A DNA stretch of 64,000 nucleotides from Rhizobiales bacterium dw_265 (GCA_018449595.1 JAAVUU010000001.1:558001-622000), one strand, 5' to 3'; numbered from the stretch's first letter, positions 14,807-23,678 are shown. Made by a program: numbers and translations. Notes: generated by a model from the sequence alone, not told the origin.

Positions 14807-15057
14807 CATATTCAGGAGATATTCTAACACCCTCGCCAAGCTCGACATGGCTGCAATTCTCGCCTCGGCATCACGCCAATCATTGTCGCCGCTATAACCT
14901 GCGGTACGAGCCGCCGCGCCATAAGCGACCGTGTAATTTCTATTTGCACGACATTCCCGCCGTCTTTCCGATCACCACCCAGCCCCTGTTGCTCTTCGCA
15001 AAAATTGCCTCTTTTTAAGCGTCTCCAACAAATGCCCGTTCGGGCGGGGAGACACAC

Positions 15058-18000
15058 ATGCAACGCATTCTGCAATCGCGCGGCCGATCGCTGCCGCCTC
15101 TGCGCTTGACCGGAAAAGGCAGGCAGTGGCTCGCGCTGCTTGGATTAATCGGGGGCCTGTCCTTCGCCAACGCCGCCTGGGCCCAGAACATTGGGACCGC
15201 GGGAGGCTTTGCCGTCGATTTTGGCGTGCAGGACCAAACTGCGCAGACAGTCCAAGATACCGTTTTGGGAACCAACTCGGTTACCCTCGGCTGGGGCACA
15301 ACAAGCTCCGGCGACAACGCGGTTGTCTTGGGCACGCTGTCCAGCGACGACGGCCAAAGCAATGTCGTTTCGGTTGGCAACGCCAGCACCGGCCTGACAC
15401 GCAGAATCACGAATGTTGCGCCCGGCGTCTTGTCCACCGATGCCGCCACGGTCGGTCAGCTCCAGAGCATCGGGTCCGATTACCTCACGCAAGCGAATGG
15501 CTACACCAACAATGCCGTCAGCGGAATCCTGTCCCAGGCCAATAGCTACACCGACAATGCTACCTCAGGCATCCTGGGAACGGCCGAGACCTATGCCAGC
15601 GGCATCGGCAGTTCGATGCTCGGCTCGGCCAATGGCTATACCGACCAATCGAGCGCGGCCACTCTGTCCGCAGCGAAAACTTATGCCGACGGCGTGGGTT
15701 CCTCGATCCTCACCTCCGCGAGCAGCTACGCGGACACGGTCGGCGCCAATACGCTCTCTTCCGCGAAACTCTATACCGATAACTCGATCACTTCCGCGCT
15801 GACCGTCGCGCATACCTATGCCGACTCGGTCGGCACCTCGACTCTGGCGTCGGCCAATTCCTATTCGGACAATGTCGGGGCAACCACGCTTTCCTCGGCC
15901 AAGAGTTACACGGACAATTCGGTGTCCGTGGCTCTCAGCACGGCCAAGACCTATGCCGATGGCGTCGGTTCCAGCACGCTCAGTCTCGCCAATACCTATG
16001 CCGACACGGTCGGCGCCAACACGCTCACCACCGCCAAGAGCTACGCTGACAGCGTCGGAGCGGCCTCCAACAGCTATGCCGAAACGGTCGGCGCCAACAC
16101 CCTCGCGGCCGCCAAGATCTATACCGACAATTCCAGCGCGGTGACGCTCTCCAGCGCCCAGACTTATGCGGATACAGTCGGCGCCTCGACCCTGTCTTCC
16201 GCAAACCAGTATACCGATGCGGTCGGCGCTTCGACGCTGGCAGCCGCCAAGGGCTATACCGATACTTCGAGCGCGACGGCACTCTCTTCCGCCAAGACCT
16301 ATGCCGATGGTGTGGGTACCTCCACCCTCAACGCCGCCAACCTCTTCGCCACCACCTACGCCGACAGCGTTGGCACCTCCACGCTGATCCAGGCCTCCCA
16401 TTACACCGACAATTCGGTGGCGACGGCACTGACCTCCGCCTCAACCTATGCCGATCAGGTCGGGGCCAATACCCTCACCGCCGCCAACGCCTATACCGAC
16501 AGTGCGAGCGCGGCCAGCCTCTCGGCGGCCAAGACTTATGCGGATTCCGTCGGCAGTTCAGCCCTTTCGGGAGCAAACAGCTACGCGGATATGGTGGGGT
16601 CCAACACGCTCGCCAACGCCAAGACCTATACCGACACTTCCAGCGCCACCGCTCTAGCCTCGGCCAAGACCTATGCCGACACGGTCGGCGCCTCGACGCT
16701 GACATCGGCCAAGAGCTACACCGATAGCGCGGTGGGCGGGCTGCTGGCCTCCGCCAACGGTTATGCGGACGGTGTCGGGGCCACGACGCTCAGCGCGGCC
16801 AACACCTACACCGACACTGCCAGCGCCACGGCCCTGTCTTCCGCCAAGACCTATACCGATACAGTCGGCGCGACCACGCTCACGACGGCCAACCAATATG
16901 CCGACAGCGTTGGCAGCAGTACCCTGGCGTCCGCCAACAGCTATACGGATCAGTCCAGCGCCGCGACGCTCTCCAACGCCAAGACCTACGCGGACGGCGT
17001 CGGGACGGCGACGCTGACATCGGCCAAGACTTACGCCGACACTGTGGGCGCCACCACCCTCACATCCGCCAACAGCTATACCGACCAGTCCAGTGCCGCG
17101 ACGCTGACTTCGGCCAAGAGCTACGCCGACGGGGTTGGCACGGCCACGCTCACCTCGGCCAATCACTATGCCGACACGGTCGGGACGACGACCCTTTCCG
17201 CCGCCAACGGCTATACCGACCAGGCCAGCGCCGCGACCCTCACCACGGCCCAGACCTATGCCGACAGCGTAGGCGCCACCACCCTCAATACCGCGAACGG
17301 GTATGCGGACACGGTGGGCGTCAATACTCTTGCGGCCGCCAATGGCTACACGGACACGGCGACGGCAGCAACGCTCGTCACCGCTAAGAGCTACGCCGAT
17401 GGCGTGGGCGCAGCCACTCTGACGTCCGCCGAGAATTTCGCCACCAGCTATGCCGACAGCGTTGGAGCCAGCACGCTCACCGCCGCCAACCAGTATGCCG
17501 ACACGGTAGGCGCGACCACGCTTTCGGCCGCAAACGGCTACACGGACGCGTCCTCCGCTGCGACGCTGACCGCCGCGAAGACCTATGCCGACAATCTGGG
17601 CAGCAACACCTTGGGGGCGGCGAACGCCTATACCGACTCTTCCAGTGCAGCGACCTTGGTGTCGGCCAACAAATATGCCGACAATGTCGGCGTATCGACC
17701 CTTTCCGCCGCGAACAGCTACACCGACCAGTCCAGCGCAAACACGCTCTCCGCAGCCCAGCTCTATGCGGACAATGTCGGCAGCACCACGCTGACCGCCG
17801 CCAATACTTATACCGACGCCTCCAGCGCGGCGACACTGCGGTCGGCCAATGCCTATGCCGACGGCGTCGGTACGGCCACGCTGGCGTCGGCGAAGTCCTA
17901 CACCGATGCGATGGGCGTGACCGTGATCAACGCGGCCAATAGCTACACCGACGCCAAGACACAGTTTTTCGCGGCCAATTCCACCCTCGCACCTGCCCAG

Positions 18001-19053
18001 GCATCTGGCCTCGAAGCCCTTTCCCTGGGGGGTGGCTCCGTCGCCTCCGGCAACAATTCCGTGGTGTTGGGCTCCAATGCGCAGGCCACGGCCGACAATG
18101 CCTTTGCCGGCGGTTACGGCGCGACAGTCCTTGCGACTGGAGGTGTTGCCCTCGGCCAGGGCGCCAGCGTTGCCACCGTGAACTCCGCGGCAATCGGTGC
18201 CGGCTCGACCGCACTGCGCGGTGCTCAAACGGCCTATGTCGATCCGCTCTCCGGGCAGACCACAAATTCCGCCGGAGAGGTTTCGATGGGCGCTGTCGGC
18301 GCCGAACGCCAGATCACGAATGTCGCGGCGGGCTCCGCCGCCACCGACGCCGCCAATGTCGGTCAGGTCGCCTCTGCCGAGATGGTCGCCATCGGCGTCT
18401 CCGAGGGCTACACCAACGCCACGGCCAATTCGATTGTCTCCTGGTTCAACAGCTACGGCTTCAACACCTCGACCAACAATGGCCCCGGTGCGGTCGCGGT
18501 TGGCACCGGCGCGGGTGCTACCGGGCAGAACTCGACAGCGGTGGGAGCGGGCAGCTCTGCGCCCGCCGATAATTCGGTGGCCCTGGGTGCGGGTTCGCAG
18601 GCCAACCGGGGCGCGCAGAATAACTACAAAGATCCGATCTCCGGGCGAACCGCCAATTCGGCCGGGGAAGTTTCGGTGGGAAGCCCTGGCGCGGAGCGCC
18701 AGATCACGAATGTCGCGCCGGGCACAGCCCCCACCGATGCCGCCAATGTCGCGCAAGTCCAGGCCGCCATCGCGGACGCCAACGGCTACACCAACGCCAT
18801 GTTCGGCAAGGCGGCGCAGCAGACGTGGAGCGTGGCGGCGGTATCCCAGGCCCTCGCCAATCTTCCCCAGGCGCCCGAACCAGGCCAATCCATGATCGGC
18901 ATGGGCCTGGGCCTATCTCACGGCGAGGTAGGCATGGCGGTTGGCGGTTCCTATTACATGCCCGACGACAACGTCATCATAAAGGCATCGGCCAGCTATG
19001 GAGGCCAGGCCGGCCTCAGCGCCGGCATGGGAGCGGGCTTTGTCCTCAACTAA
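15058..19053 (+). CDS. YadA-like trimeric autotransporter adhesin
   Basis: The 1331-residue protein has a signal peptide ending in NAAWA near residue 42, a short YadA-type head (NSVTLGWGTTSSGDNAVVLG), a neck motif (RRITNVAPGVLSTDAATVGQ) and then a very long stalk of 54 repeats, residues 148-961. After the stalk come two more head-like segments (NSVVLGSNAQATADNAFAGG; NSTAVGAGSSAPADNSVALG), each followed by a neck motif (ERQITNVA...TDAANV). The last 60-70 residues form the YadA anchor (MIGMGLGLSHGEVGMAVGGS to AGLSAGMGAGFVLN) that builds the 12-stranded trimeric pore. Proteins of this class mediate attachment to surfaces or cells. GGGGAG precedes ATG 15058. The anchor ends in VLN, not the usual aromatic residue. 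Confidence 0.9.
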   Translation: MQRILQSRGRSLPPLRLTGKGRQWLALLGLIGGLSFANAAWAQNIGTAGGFAVDFGVQDQTAQTVQDTVLGTNSVTLGWGTTSSGDNAVVLGTLSSDDGQSNVVSVGNASTGLTRRITNVAPGVLSTDAATVGQLQSIGSDYLTQANGYTNNAVSGILSQANSYTDNATSGILGTAETYASGIGSSMLGSANGYTDQSSAATLSAAKTYADGVGSSILTSASSYADTVGANTLSSAKLYTDNSITSALTVAHTYADSVGTSTLASANSYSDNVGATTLSSAKSYTDNSVSVALSTAKTYADGVGSSTLSLANTYADTVGANTLTTAKSYADSVGAASNSYAETVGANTLAAAKIYTDNSSAVTLSSAQTYADTVGASTLSSANQYTDAVGASTLAAAKGYTDTSSATALSSAKTYADGVGTSTLNAANLFATTYADSVGTSTLIQASHYTDNSVATALTSASTYADQVGANTLTAANAYTDSASAASLSAAKTYADSVGSSALSGANSYADMVGSNTLANAKTYTDTSSATALASAKTYADTVGASTLTSAKSYTDSAVGGLLASANGYADGVGATTLSAANTYTDTASATALSSAKTYTDTVGATTLTTANQYADSVGSSTLASANSYTDQSSAATLSNAKTYADGVGTATLTSAKTYADTVGATTLTSANSYTDQSSAATLTSAKSYADGVGTATLTSANHYADTVGTTTLSAANGYTDQASAATLTTAQTYADSVGATTLNTANGYADTVGVNTLAAANGYTDTATAATLVTAKSYADGVGAATLTSAENFATSYADSVGASTLTAANQYADTVGATTLSAANGYTDASSAATLTAAKTYADNLGSNTLGAANAYTDSSSAATLVSANKYADNVGVSTLSAANSYTDQSSANTLSAAQLYADNVGSTTLTAANTYTDASSAATLRSANAYADGVGTATLASAKSYTDAMGVTVINAANSYTDAKTQFFAANSTLAPAQASGLEALSLGGGSVASGNNSVVLGSNAQATADNAFAGGYGATVLATGGVALGQGASVATVNSAAIGAGSTALRGAQTAYVDPLSGQTTNSAGEVSMGAVGAERQITNVAAGSAATDAANVGQVASAEMVAIGVSEGYTNATANSIVSWFNSYGFNTSTNNGPGAVAVGTGAGATGQNSTAVGAGSSAPADNSVALGAGSQANRGAQNNYKDPISGRTANSAGEVSVGSPGAERQITNVAPGTAPTDAANVAQVQAAIADANGYTNAMFGKAAQQTWSVAAVSQALANLPQAPEPGQSMIGMGLGLSHGEVGMAVGGSYYMPDDNVIIKASASYGGQAGLSAGMGAGFVLN
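15499..17940 (+). repeat. 54-copy, 45-bp repeat array encoding the adhesin stalk
   Basis: The stalk is built of 15-residue units of consensus (S/T)Y(A/T)D-x(VG/SS)A-x-TL-x-x-A-(N/K). I count 51 units of 15 residues, two of 19 (with an added LFAT or NFAT, near residues 430 and 790) and one of 11 (SYADSVGAASN), which sum exactly to the 814 residues of the region. In several stretches units alternate in threes (YTD-SSA, YAD-GVG, YAD-TVG), a 135-bp higher-order period. Pentadecad repeats are known from the right-handed coiled-coil stalk of YadA. Such DNA can change copy number by recombination. Confidence 0.9.
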
Positions 19054-19130
19054 CCGATTAATCTCATGACCACCAGCCAATCCATTGTCGGTAAGCATTT
19101 CCTGTGTATCGTGCATTCAGGGAGGACATA

Positions 19131-19511
19131 ATGTATCGAGCGACGAGCATCGACGAATTCAGATCGGCGTCATTTTGCTGGCGCTTCGCGTATCTGCTGC
19201 TCTGGTTGGCAGGGACCGCGATCATTGGATTGGCCCACCCGCAATTTGTCATCCTCGTTAATCTCCTCATCCTGCCCTGGTTCTGTATGGCTTGGATGCG
19301 TAACTTGCCGTTCGATCAGATTGGCGCCGCCATTGCCAGCACGGTGGCGACCACCATTCTAGGACCGGCTTTACTTGGCCTCGCCTATCACCCGGCTATT
19401 GGGACAGTCAGCAAGCCGGCCGTCATCGGTACGATGGCAGCGATTATCCTGGCCGCAATGGCCGCTGGATTTGCCCTTGGCCGCTGGGTTGCCCGCGCGC
19501 CCACGACCTAG
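19131..19511 (+). CDS. Small membrane protein, unknown function
   Basis: The 126-residue product has about four hydrophobic segments (FAYLLLWLAGTAIIGLA, FVILVNLLILPWFCMAW, ASTVATTILGPALLGLAY and IGTMAAIILAAMAAGFALG). GGAGG at 19121-19125 is correctly spaced before ATG 19131. I recognise no family. It lies between the adhesin and a fragment resembling the adhesin 3' end. Confidence 0.6.
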   Translation: MYRATSIDEFRSASFCWRFAYLLLWLAGTAIIGLAHPQFVILVNLLILPWFCMAWMRNLPFDQIGAAIASTVATTILGPALLGLAYHPAIGTVSKPAVIGTMAAIILAAMAAGFALGRWVARAPTT

Positions 19512-19530
19512 GGCGCCTCGCGCAGCAGTG

Positions 19531-19583
19531 ACGGCCATGCCGGCCTCAGCGCTAGCATGAGGATGGGTTTCATCCTTCAACTG
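19531..19583 (+). pseudogene. Fragment resembling the 3' end of the adhesin gene
   Basis: GGCCATGCCGGCCTCAGCGC and the following bases match the adhesin end (from about 19005) at roughly four of five positions over about 50 bases. One frame reads SDGHAGLSASMRMGFILQL against GGQAGLSAGMGAGFVLN of the intact anchor. No adhesin gene precedes it, so it looks like the stump of a deleted or degenerate paralogue. Apart from this stump, 19512-19828 holds no recognisable gene. Confidence 0.5.
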
Positions 19584-19828
19584 ACGCGTCGTGCGTATTG
19601 TCCGCACCAGCCCTGCAACCTTTGCGCTCCAAATGGGTTTGTGGAGTCACCAGACTGTCGTTCTCCGGCAGCATGGTTCGGGCGCGGGGGAATCTCTAAC
19701 GGGGTTCCAAATGGTCAATGATGCAGACGTAAACAAAGATACCAACCGTCTCATGGCCTTGACGATCTGAGGCTCACATCGGCAAGCCGCCTTCCTCACA
19801 CCGATTTTTCCGTATCGAGTCCCGTTCT

Positions 19829-20410
19829 ATGCTCCCTGTTCTTGCGATCGATTTCGAAGCGTCCTGTCTGCCTCGTCATGGCAAATCCTTTCCGATCGAA
19901 GTTGGAGTGTCCGATATTACAGGATGGACACGCGCCTGGCTCATTCGGCCACACGCCTCCTGGGAGGGATGGGACTGGACAGCCGAAGCCGAAAGCCTGC
20001 ATCGGCTGTCGCGCGATGATCTTTGGCGTCATGGCCTACCCGCCAATGTGGTGCTCACAGAATTGACCGAGGCAATGCGGGGTCACGTTGTCGTTGCCGA
20101 TAGCAACCTTGACGGCTATTGGCTGGAAACCCTTTCTACTGCCGTTGGCGTGCCTGCACCCTGCACCATTCGCCATGTGTCGGAGTGGGTCGACAAGCTC
20201 GCTCCCTCCCCGGATGAATGGACGAGCGCGTTAGCGGAGCTTGAGAGGCAAGCTATTCCGCGCCACCGTGCTGCCGATGATGCACGCTGGCTGGCTACAT
20301 TGATGCGTTTCCTTCAACAAGAGAAGGCCGCACGCCCGACCTGGGGCACACGTTCGAACAATGCAGGTTTCGCGCTACGTCAGGGGCTACAGCCGGCATT
20401 GCAGCAGTAG
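19829..20410 (+). CDS. DEDDh-type 3'-5' exonuclease-like protein
   Basis: The 193-residue protein begins MLPVLAIDFEASCLP, giving the Asp8/Glu10 pair of exonuclease motif I. LHRLSRDDLWRHGLP follows, then VADSNLDGYWLETL for motif II and PRHRAADDARWLATLMRF for motif III (H-x-A-x-x-D). This is the DnaQ-like DEDDh fold used for DNA proofreading or RNA trimming. It is a stand-alone exonuclease without polymerase fusion. Its position at the head of the repair island suggests a DNA repair role, but there is no direct evidence. No strong ribosome binding site precedes ATG 19829. Confidence 0.75.
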   Translation: MLPVLAIDFEASCLPRHGKSFPIEVGVSDITGWTRAWLIRPHASWEGWDWTAEAESLHRLSRDDLWRHGLPANVVLTELTEAMRGHVVVADSNLDGYWLETLSTAVGVPAPCTIRHVSEWVDKLAPSPDEWTSALAELERQAIPRHRAADDARWLATLMRFLQQEKAARPTWGTRSNNAGFALRQGLQPALQQ

Positions 20411-20439
20411 CGATTGGCGCGGGTATCGTCCTCAATTAC
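20377..20439 (+). pseudogene. Possible second adhesin-anchor remnant
   Basis: A plus-strand frame across the end of the exonuclease gene reads SGATAGIAAVAIGAGIVLNY, similar to the YadA anchor end QAGLSAGMGAGFVLN. The match is short and low in complexity, and it overlaps the exonuclease 3' end, so chance resemblance is possible. Confidence 0.2.
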
Positions 20440-20813
20440 CGCCGAGGGGATCGCGCAAGGGCATCGGCGATGAAGTTCACATAGCGGACCACGAACTCAG
20501 CGCAGGCGCGACCCCGATCTTCCAGATGCAAGCAATGGCCGTCCGAATAGCTTTGCACCCGGTAGACGCCATTCTCCGCCTCGATGCCCCAGCCGCCGGC
20601 GATGCGTTGGTCGTTGGCGCGTTTCAGCCAAAGGTCTGTCAGGTTCGGATCGCGCTTGAGGATGCCTTCGACGTCGTCAACGCGGAGCGCCTCGCGGTTT
20701 TCCGTGAAGCCGGCATCCTTCAGCAAGCCGGCCGTCGATTTGTCACTGCTATTGTAGAGCTTCGCCACCTGGCTCACCCGTTCGGCGAGCTCGTGTGTAT
20801 TCGGCGTGTCCAT
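20436..20813 (-). CDS. Hypothetical protein, 125 residues
   Basis: I start the gene at ATG 20813 (MDTPNTHELAERVSQVAKLY); the open frame continues to 20888 but the extension is proline-rich and unlike the rest. The protein is soluble and mostly helical at first (KDAGFTENREALRVDDVEGI), with a C-terminal part containing RVQSYSDGHCLHLEDRGRAC. No domain is recognised. It lies between the exonuclease and DNA polymerase IV genes, oriented divergently from the latter. Confidence 0.5.
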   Translation of the reverse strand: MDTPNTHELAERVSQVAKLYNSSDKSTAGLLKDAGFTENREALRVDDVEGILKRDPNLTDLWLKRANDQRIAGGWGIEAENGVYRVQSYSDGHCLHLEDRGRACAEFVVRYVNFIADALARSPRR

Positions 20814-20955
20814 CGGATATGCCCTGGGGTTGGGGCGCAATGTCGGTGCGATGGCCAAGCATAGCCCGCCGGGCGGGGGAGTGTGCAACGCCTGATCTCA
20901 TCGCCAAGTTTTCCCCGGCCGTTTGCCCCGGAAAGCTTGATTCGCCTCCGGCCAC

Positions 20956-20970
20956 GTTCCCTTTCTGTTC
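20956..20970. promoter_or_regulatory. LexA (SOS) box upstream of DNA polymerase IV
   Basis: GTTC-CCTTTCT-GTTC at 20956-20970 is an exact match to GTTC-N7-GTTC, the LexA-binding motif known from Alphaproteobacteria. It lies 15-29 bases upstream of the dinB start, so LexA binding would block transcription until DNA damage. Confidence 0.8.
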
Positions 20971-20984
20971 CCAATCGGCTATGG

Positions 20985-22073
20985 ATGAACGGGATGGGAT
21001 TCGATACGCGGAAGATCATTCACGTCGACCTGGATGCCTTTTATGCATCCGTCGAACAGCGCGACAATCCGACTCTGCGAGGAAGGCCGGTCGCGGTCGG
21101 CTATGCCGCCAAGCGCGGCGTCGTCGCGGCAGCGAGCTATGAGGCGCGCAAATTCGGCGTTCGCAGTGCCTTGCCCTCCACCACCGCGCAGCGCAAATGC
21201 CCGGATCTGGTCTTCGTACCGCCGCGCTTTGAGGTCTATCGCGCCGTCTCCAAAGAGATTCATGCGATCTTTGCGGACTACACACCGCTGATCGAGCCAC
21301 TCTCGCTCGATGAAGCCTATCTGGACGTGACGGATAATCTGCGCGCCATTCCGACCGCTGCGGCCACAGCGGCGGAAATCCGCGCCCGCATTTTCGAGAA
21401 GACAGGCCTGACGGCCTCCGCCGGTATCTCCTACAACAAGTTCCTGGCGAAGCTGGCCTCTGACCATCGCAAACCGAACGGCCAGTTCGTCATACCGCCG
21501 GGCAAGGGCGCAGCGTTCGTGGAAGCGTTGCCGGTGGGGAAGTTTCATGGGGTGGGGCCAGTCACGGCCGAGAAGATGAGCCAGCTTGGTATTCGCACCG
21601 GTGCGGACCTGCGCACACGGTCGCTGGAATTCCTCGCGCAGCATTTCGGCAAGTCCGGGCCCTGGTACTATGCAGTCGCGCGCGGCGAGGACGACCGCCC
21701 AGTGGTGCCGGACCGGCCGCGCAAATCGTCGGGATCGGAAACAACCTTCTCGGACGATTTGACCGACGCCGCCGCGATCGAGAAGGCGGTGCTGGAACAA
21801 GCCGACGAAGTGTGGACGTGGTGCCTCAAGGCAAACGCCTACGGCCGCACCGTGACCGTGAAGATCAAATATGCCGATTTTCGGCAGGCCACGCGCAGTC
21901 GGAGCGTGGGCGGAATGATCGACAGCCATGCGATACTGCATCAGACCAGCCTCGATCTGATCCGTTCCGTCTTCCCGGTCGAACTAGGCATCCGGCTTGT
22001 GGGCGTGTCGGTTTCAAACTTCGACCGCAGCGGCCAAGAAACGGCGCAATTGGATCTGGCGCTTTCGGCCTGA
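20985..22073 (+). CDS. dinB: DNA polymerase IV (Y-family translesion polymerase)
   Basis: The 362-residue protein has the Y-family motifs: HVDLDAFYASVE with catalytic Asp15, PLSLDEAYLDVTD with Asp109 and Glu110, and the helix-hairpin-helix region GKFHGVGPVTAEKMSQLGI. The little-finger domain follows, and QLDLAL near the C-terminus may bind the sliding clamp. Pol IV copies past damaged bases with low fidelity. ATG 20985 and ATG 20994 are both possible starts; neither has a strong ribosome binding site. A LexA box lies directly upstream. This copy, together with imuA-imuB-dnaE2, gives the element two inducible mutagenic pathways. Confidence 0.92.
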   Translation: MNGMGFDTRKIIHVDLDAFYASVEQRDNPTLRGRPVAVGYAAKRGVVAAASYEARKFGVRSALPSTTAQRKCPDLVFVPPRFEVYRAVSKEIHAIFADYTPLIEPLSLDEAYLDVTDNLRAIPTAAATAAEIRARIFEKTGLTASAGISYNKFLAKLASDHRKPNGQFVIPPGKGAAFVEALPVGKFHGVGPVTAEKMSQLGIRTGADLRTRSLEFLAQHFGKSGPWYYAVARGEDDRPVVPDRPRKSSGSETTFSDDLTDAAAIEKAVLEQADEVWTWCLKANAYGRTVTVKIKYADFRQATRSRSVGGMIDSHAILHQTSLDLIRSVFPVELGIRLVGVSVSNFDRSGQETAQLDLALSA

Positions 22074-22109
22074 CATCCGCGCCATTTGTGCCGCGTAATT
22101 GGGCGGCGA

Positions 22110-22511
22110 CTAGACCAAGTCCAACGGCTGCACGAAATCCGGTTCGCCGCTGGGTGCGAGTTGCCCAACGCTCGGAGCAGGAACATGCACCAACTTCTTC
22201 TTCCGCGCCGCTTTCTTCTTCGCCGGCTTGGGGGCCGACGGCGCAGCGGAAGCGACCGATGCCTTTTTGGCGACTGGCTTCTTCACACTTTTCGCTGGGC
22301 GTTTCTTCGCGGCCTTGCGGACAGCCTTTTTGGGTGTCGCGGCCCTCGCCGGCTTCGCGGCCTTTACGGGTTTGCGCGACACTTTCTTGGCGGCTTTGGC
22401 TTTCTTGGCTTTCTTGGCCTTACGGGCGGGCTCTTTGCCCGACAGCAACTTGGTGAAGGCATGTTCCAGCGCTTCGACGCGTGCGAACAGTTTGCTGAGT
22501 TTCTTCGCCAT
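22110..22511 (-). CDS. Histone H1-like lysine/alanine-rich protein
   Basis: The 133-residue product starts MAKKLSKLFARVEALEHAFT and then consists mainly of Lys-Ala-Pro repeats (KKAKKAKAAKKVSRKPVKAA; KKAVRKAAKKRPAKSVKKP). This composition is that of bacterial H1-like proteins that coat DNA non-specifically. The N-terminal 25 residues could form a short helix. ATG 22511 is preferred because the longer frame to 22580 lacks a binding site. In this place, next to repair genes, it may condense or protect the element's DNA, but low-complexity proteins of this type are hard to assign. Confidence 0.6.
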   Translation of the reverse strand: MAKKLSKLFARVEALEHAFTKLLSGKEPARKAKKAKKAKAAKKVSRKPVKAAKPARAATPKKAVRKAAKKRPAKSVKKPVAKKASVASAAPSAPKPAKKKAARKKKLVHVPAPSVGQLAPSGEPDFVQPLDLV

Positions 22512-22576
22512 GAACGAGCCCCTGGGGTTTCCCAGAGGATAGACCGATTCGTAGCTTGCCGTCCGACGAATGCCTG

Positions 22577-22816
22577 TCAATCCGCCAGACGGAACTGCGC
22601 CTGCAACTCCGCAACCGCATTGCGCGCCTCGTCATCGGCGCTGGTCGGCAATGGCGGGTCGATCTCGATTACGATCCAATTGCGCTTGGCATTTGGCCGC
22701 GGCGCTACCACGACGCGTTCGATGTGCTGAGAGTGCGACTGCATGCGTAGATAGGACAGACACATCTTCTCCAGTTCGGCCTTGGAGAGCGATTGTTGAC
22801 GCAGTTGAACATTCAT
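22577..22816 (-). CDS. Hypothetical protein, 79 residues
   Basis: The frame begins MNVQLRQQSLSKAELEKMCL and continues SYLRMQSHSQHIERVVVAPR, then NWIVIEIDPPLP. I recognise no family. The start at 22816 is preceded on the minus strand by GGGGTGG, a possible binding site. It is transcribed in the same direction as the H1-like gene, 65 bases upstream of it, and may form a unit with it. Confidence 0.45.
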   Translation of the reverse strand: MNVQLRQQSLSKAELEKMCLSYLRMQSHSQHIERVVVAPRPNAKRNWIVIEIDPPLPTSADDEARNAVAELQAQFRLAD

Positions 22817-22979
22817 TTGCCACCCCACAATTCTGTGCGCCGGAGATTAGCGCGATTCGATTGTCGCGAAGACAGCGACCGTTTATGCAACGCCATGCCC
22901 GTCGGATCGTAGGATTCCCGCAACTCGGTGATATGGACGGTCTCATCTTGGGATAGCTCATGGATCGACGCCGGACCCC

Positions 22980-23669
22980 TTAGAACAATCGCCCGCCGGG
23001 ATCGCGCACCGTCGGCTTCGCGCGCGGAGTTTTAGCGGCGCGTTCCTCCTTGGTCATCGTCCATTTCACGCCTTCCACAGTTTTGAGGCATGCCTTGGCT
23101 TCTTCCGGCGAGGCGCCATTCTCACCCAGCCAGATCGCCCAATCCTCGTTTGCCAGAATGGCTGGCATCCGGTCGGTGGGAAGTCCGGCGATCAGCGTAT
23201 TCGCCGGGACGGTGACCATTGCACACGCAAGAAGCGGCGCGGGCAATTCGGCGATCTCGAAGCGGCGCCATAGGACAGCGATGCCGACGGCCGGAAGATC
23301 CCCGGGTGTGATGGTGTGCTGTATGGTTGGTCCGGCAATATCGGGCGCCTCATTGAAGGTCTTGGCCATTAGGATGCCGCGCTGACCACCGCGAAACGCC
23401 TCCGCGAATGTGGGCTTGGTGTCGATGGTCTCGGCGCGCGCATGAATAGGATCGGGCGAACGCCAGTTGCCTCTGCGGGGAAACCCCCAGCGCATCGGCA
23501 CCACGCGCCGCTTGCCCTGCTCACGATCGAAGATGATGACCGGCAGTTGGCTCATCACCTTGAAGGTGACGGGCTGGTCGTTGCTGTCGGCCCCACCACT
23601 TGCGCTGAGCGCCTCAGAAAAATCCACCACCTCGGACCAGGACGCCATTGCCGTGAACTTGCCGCACAT
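22980..23669 (-). CDS. SRAP/HMCES family abasic-site-binding protein, divergent active site
   Basis: The 229-residue protein begins MCGKF, so Cys2 can become the N-terminal nucleophile that crosslinks to abasic sites in single-stranded DNA, as in YedK and HMCES. VVPMRWGFPRRGNWRSPDP and HARAETIDTKPTFAEAF are family motifs. Compared with the best-known members, the Asn of NARAET is His here, and the HDRMP motif reads PTDRMP, so the usual histidine is missing; the glutamate of the GFYEW region may be kept in TFNEAPD. These changes suggest a distinct subgroup. Its neighbours are SOS polymerases, which fits a damage-response role. I see no LexA box directly in front. Confidence 0.82.
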   Translation of the reverse strand: MCGKFTAMASWSEVVDFSEALSASGGADSNDQPVTFKVMSQLPVIIFDREQGKRRVVPMRWGFPRRGNWRSPDPIHARAETIDTKPTFAEAFRGGQRGILMAKTFNEAPDIAGPTIQHTITPGDLPAVGIAVLWRRFEIAELPAPLLACAMVTVPANTLIAGLPTDRMPAILANEDWAIWLGENGASPEEAKACLKTVEGVKWTMTKEERAAKTPRAKPTVRDPGGRLF

Positions 23670-23678
23670 GCGCGCGGA

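Noticed and set aside
15499-17940. Regular 45-bp repeats considered as a CRISPR or satellite array
   Set aside because: The repeats are contiguous, in frame and code for a coiled-coil stalk; there are no spacers and no cas genes.
16654-18888. 744-codon open frame antisense to the adhesin
   Set aside because: It is a by-product of the 45-bp repeats and GC-biased codons of the sense gene; its translation is Gly/Arg/Val low-complexity sequence with no family pattern.
19655-19680. GTTC...GTTC pair near 19660 as a third SOS box
   Set aside because: The spacing is 12 bases, not 7, and no repair gene starts close by.
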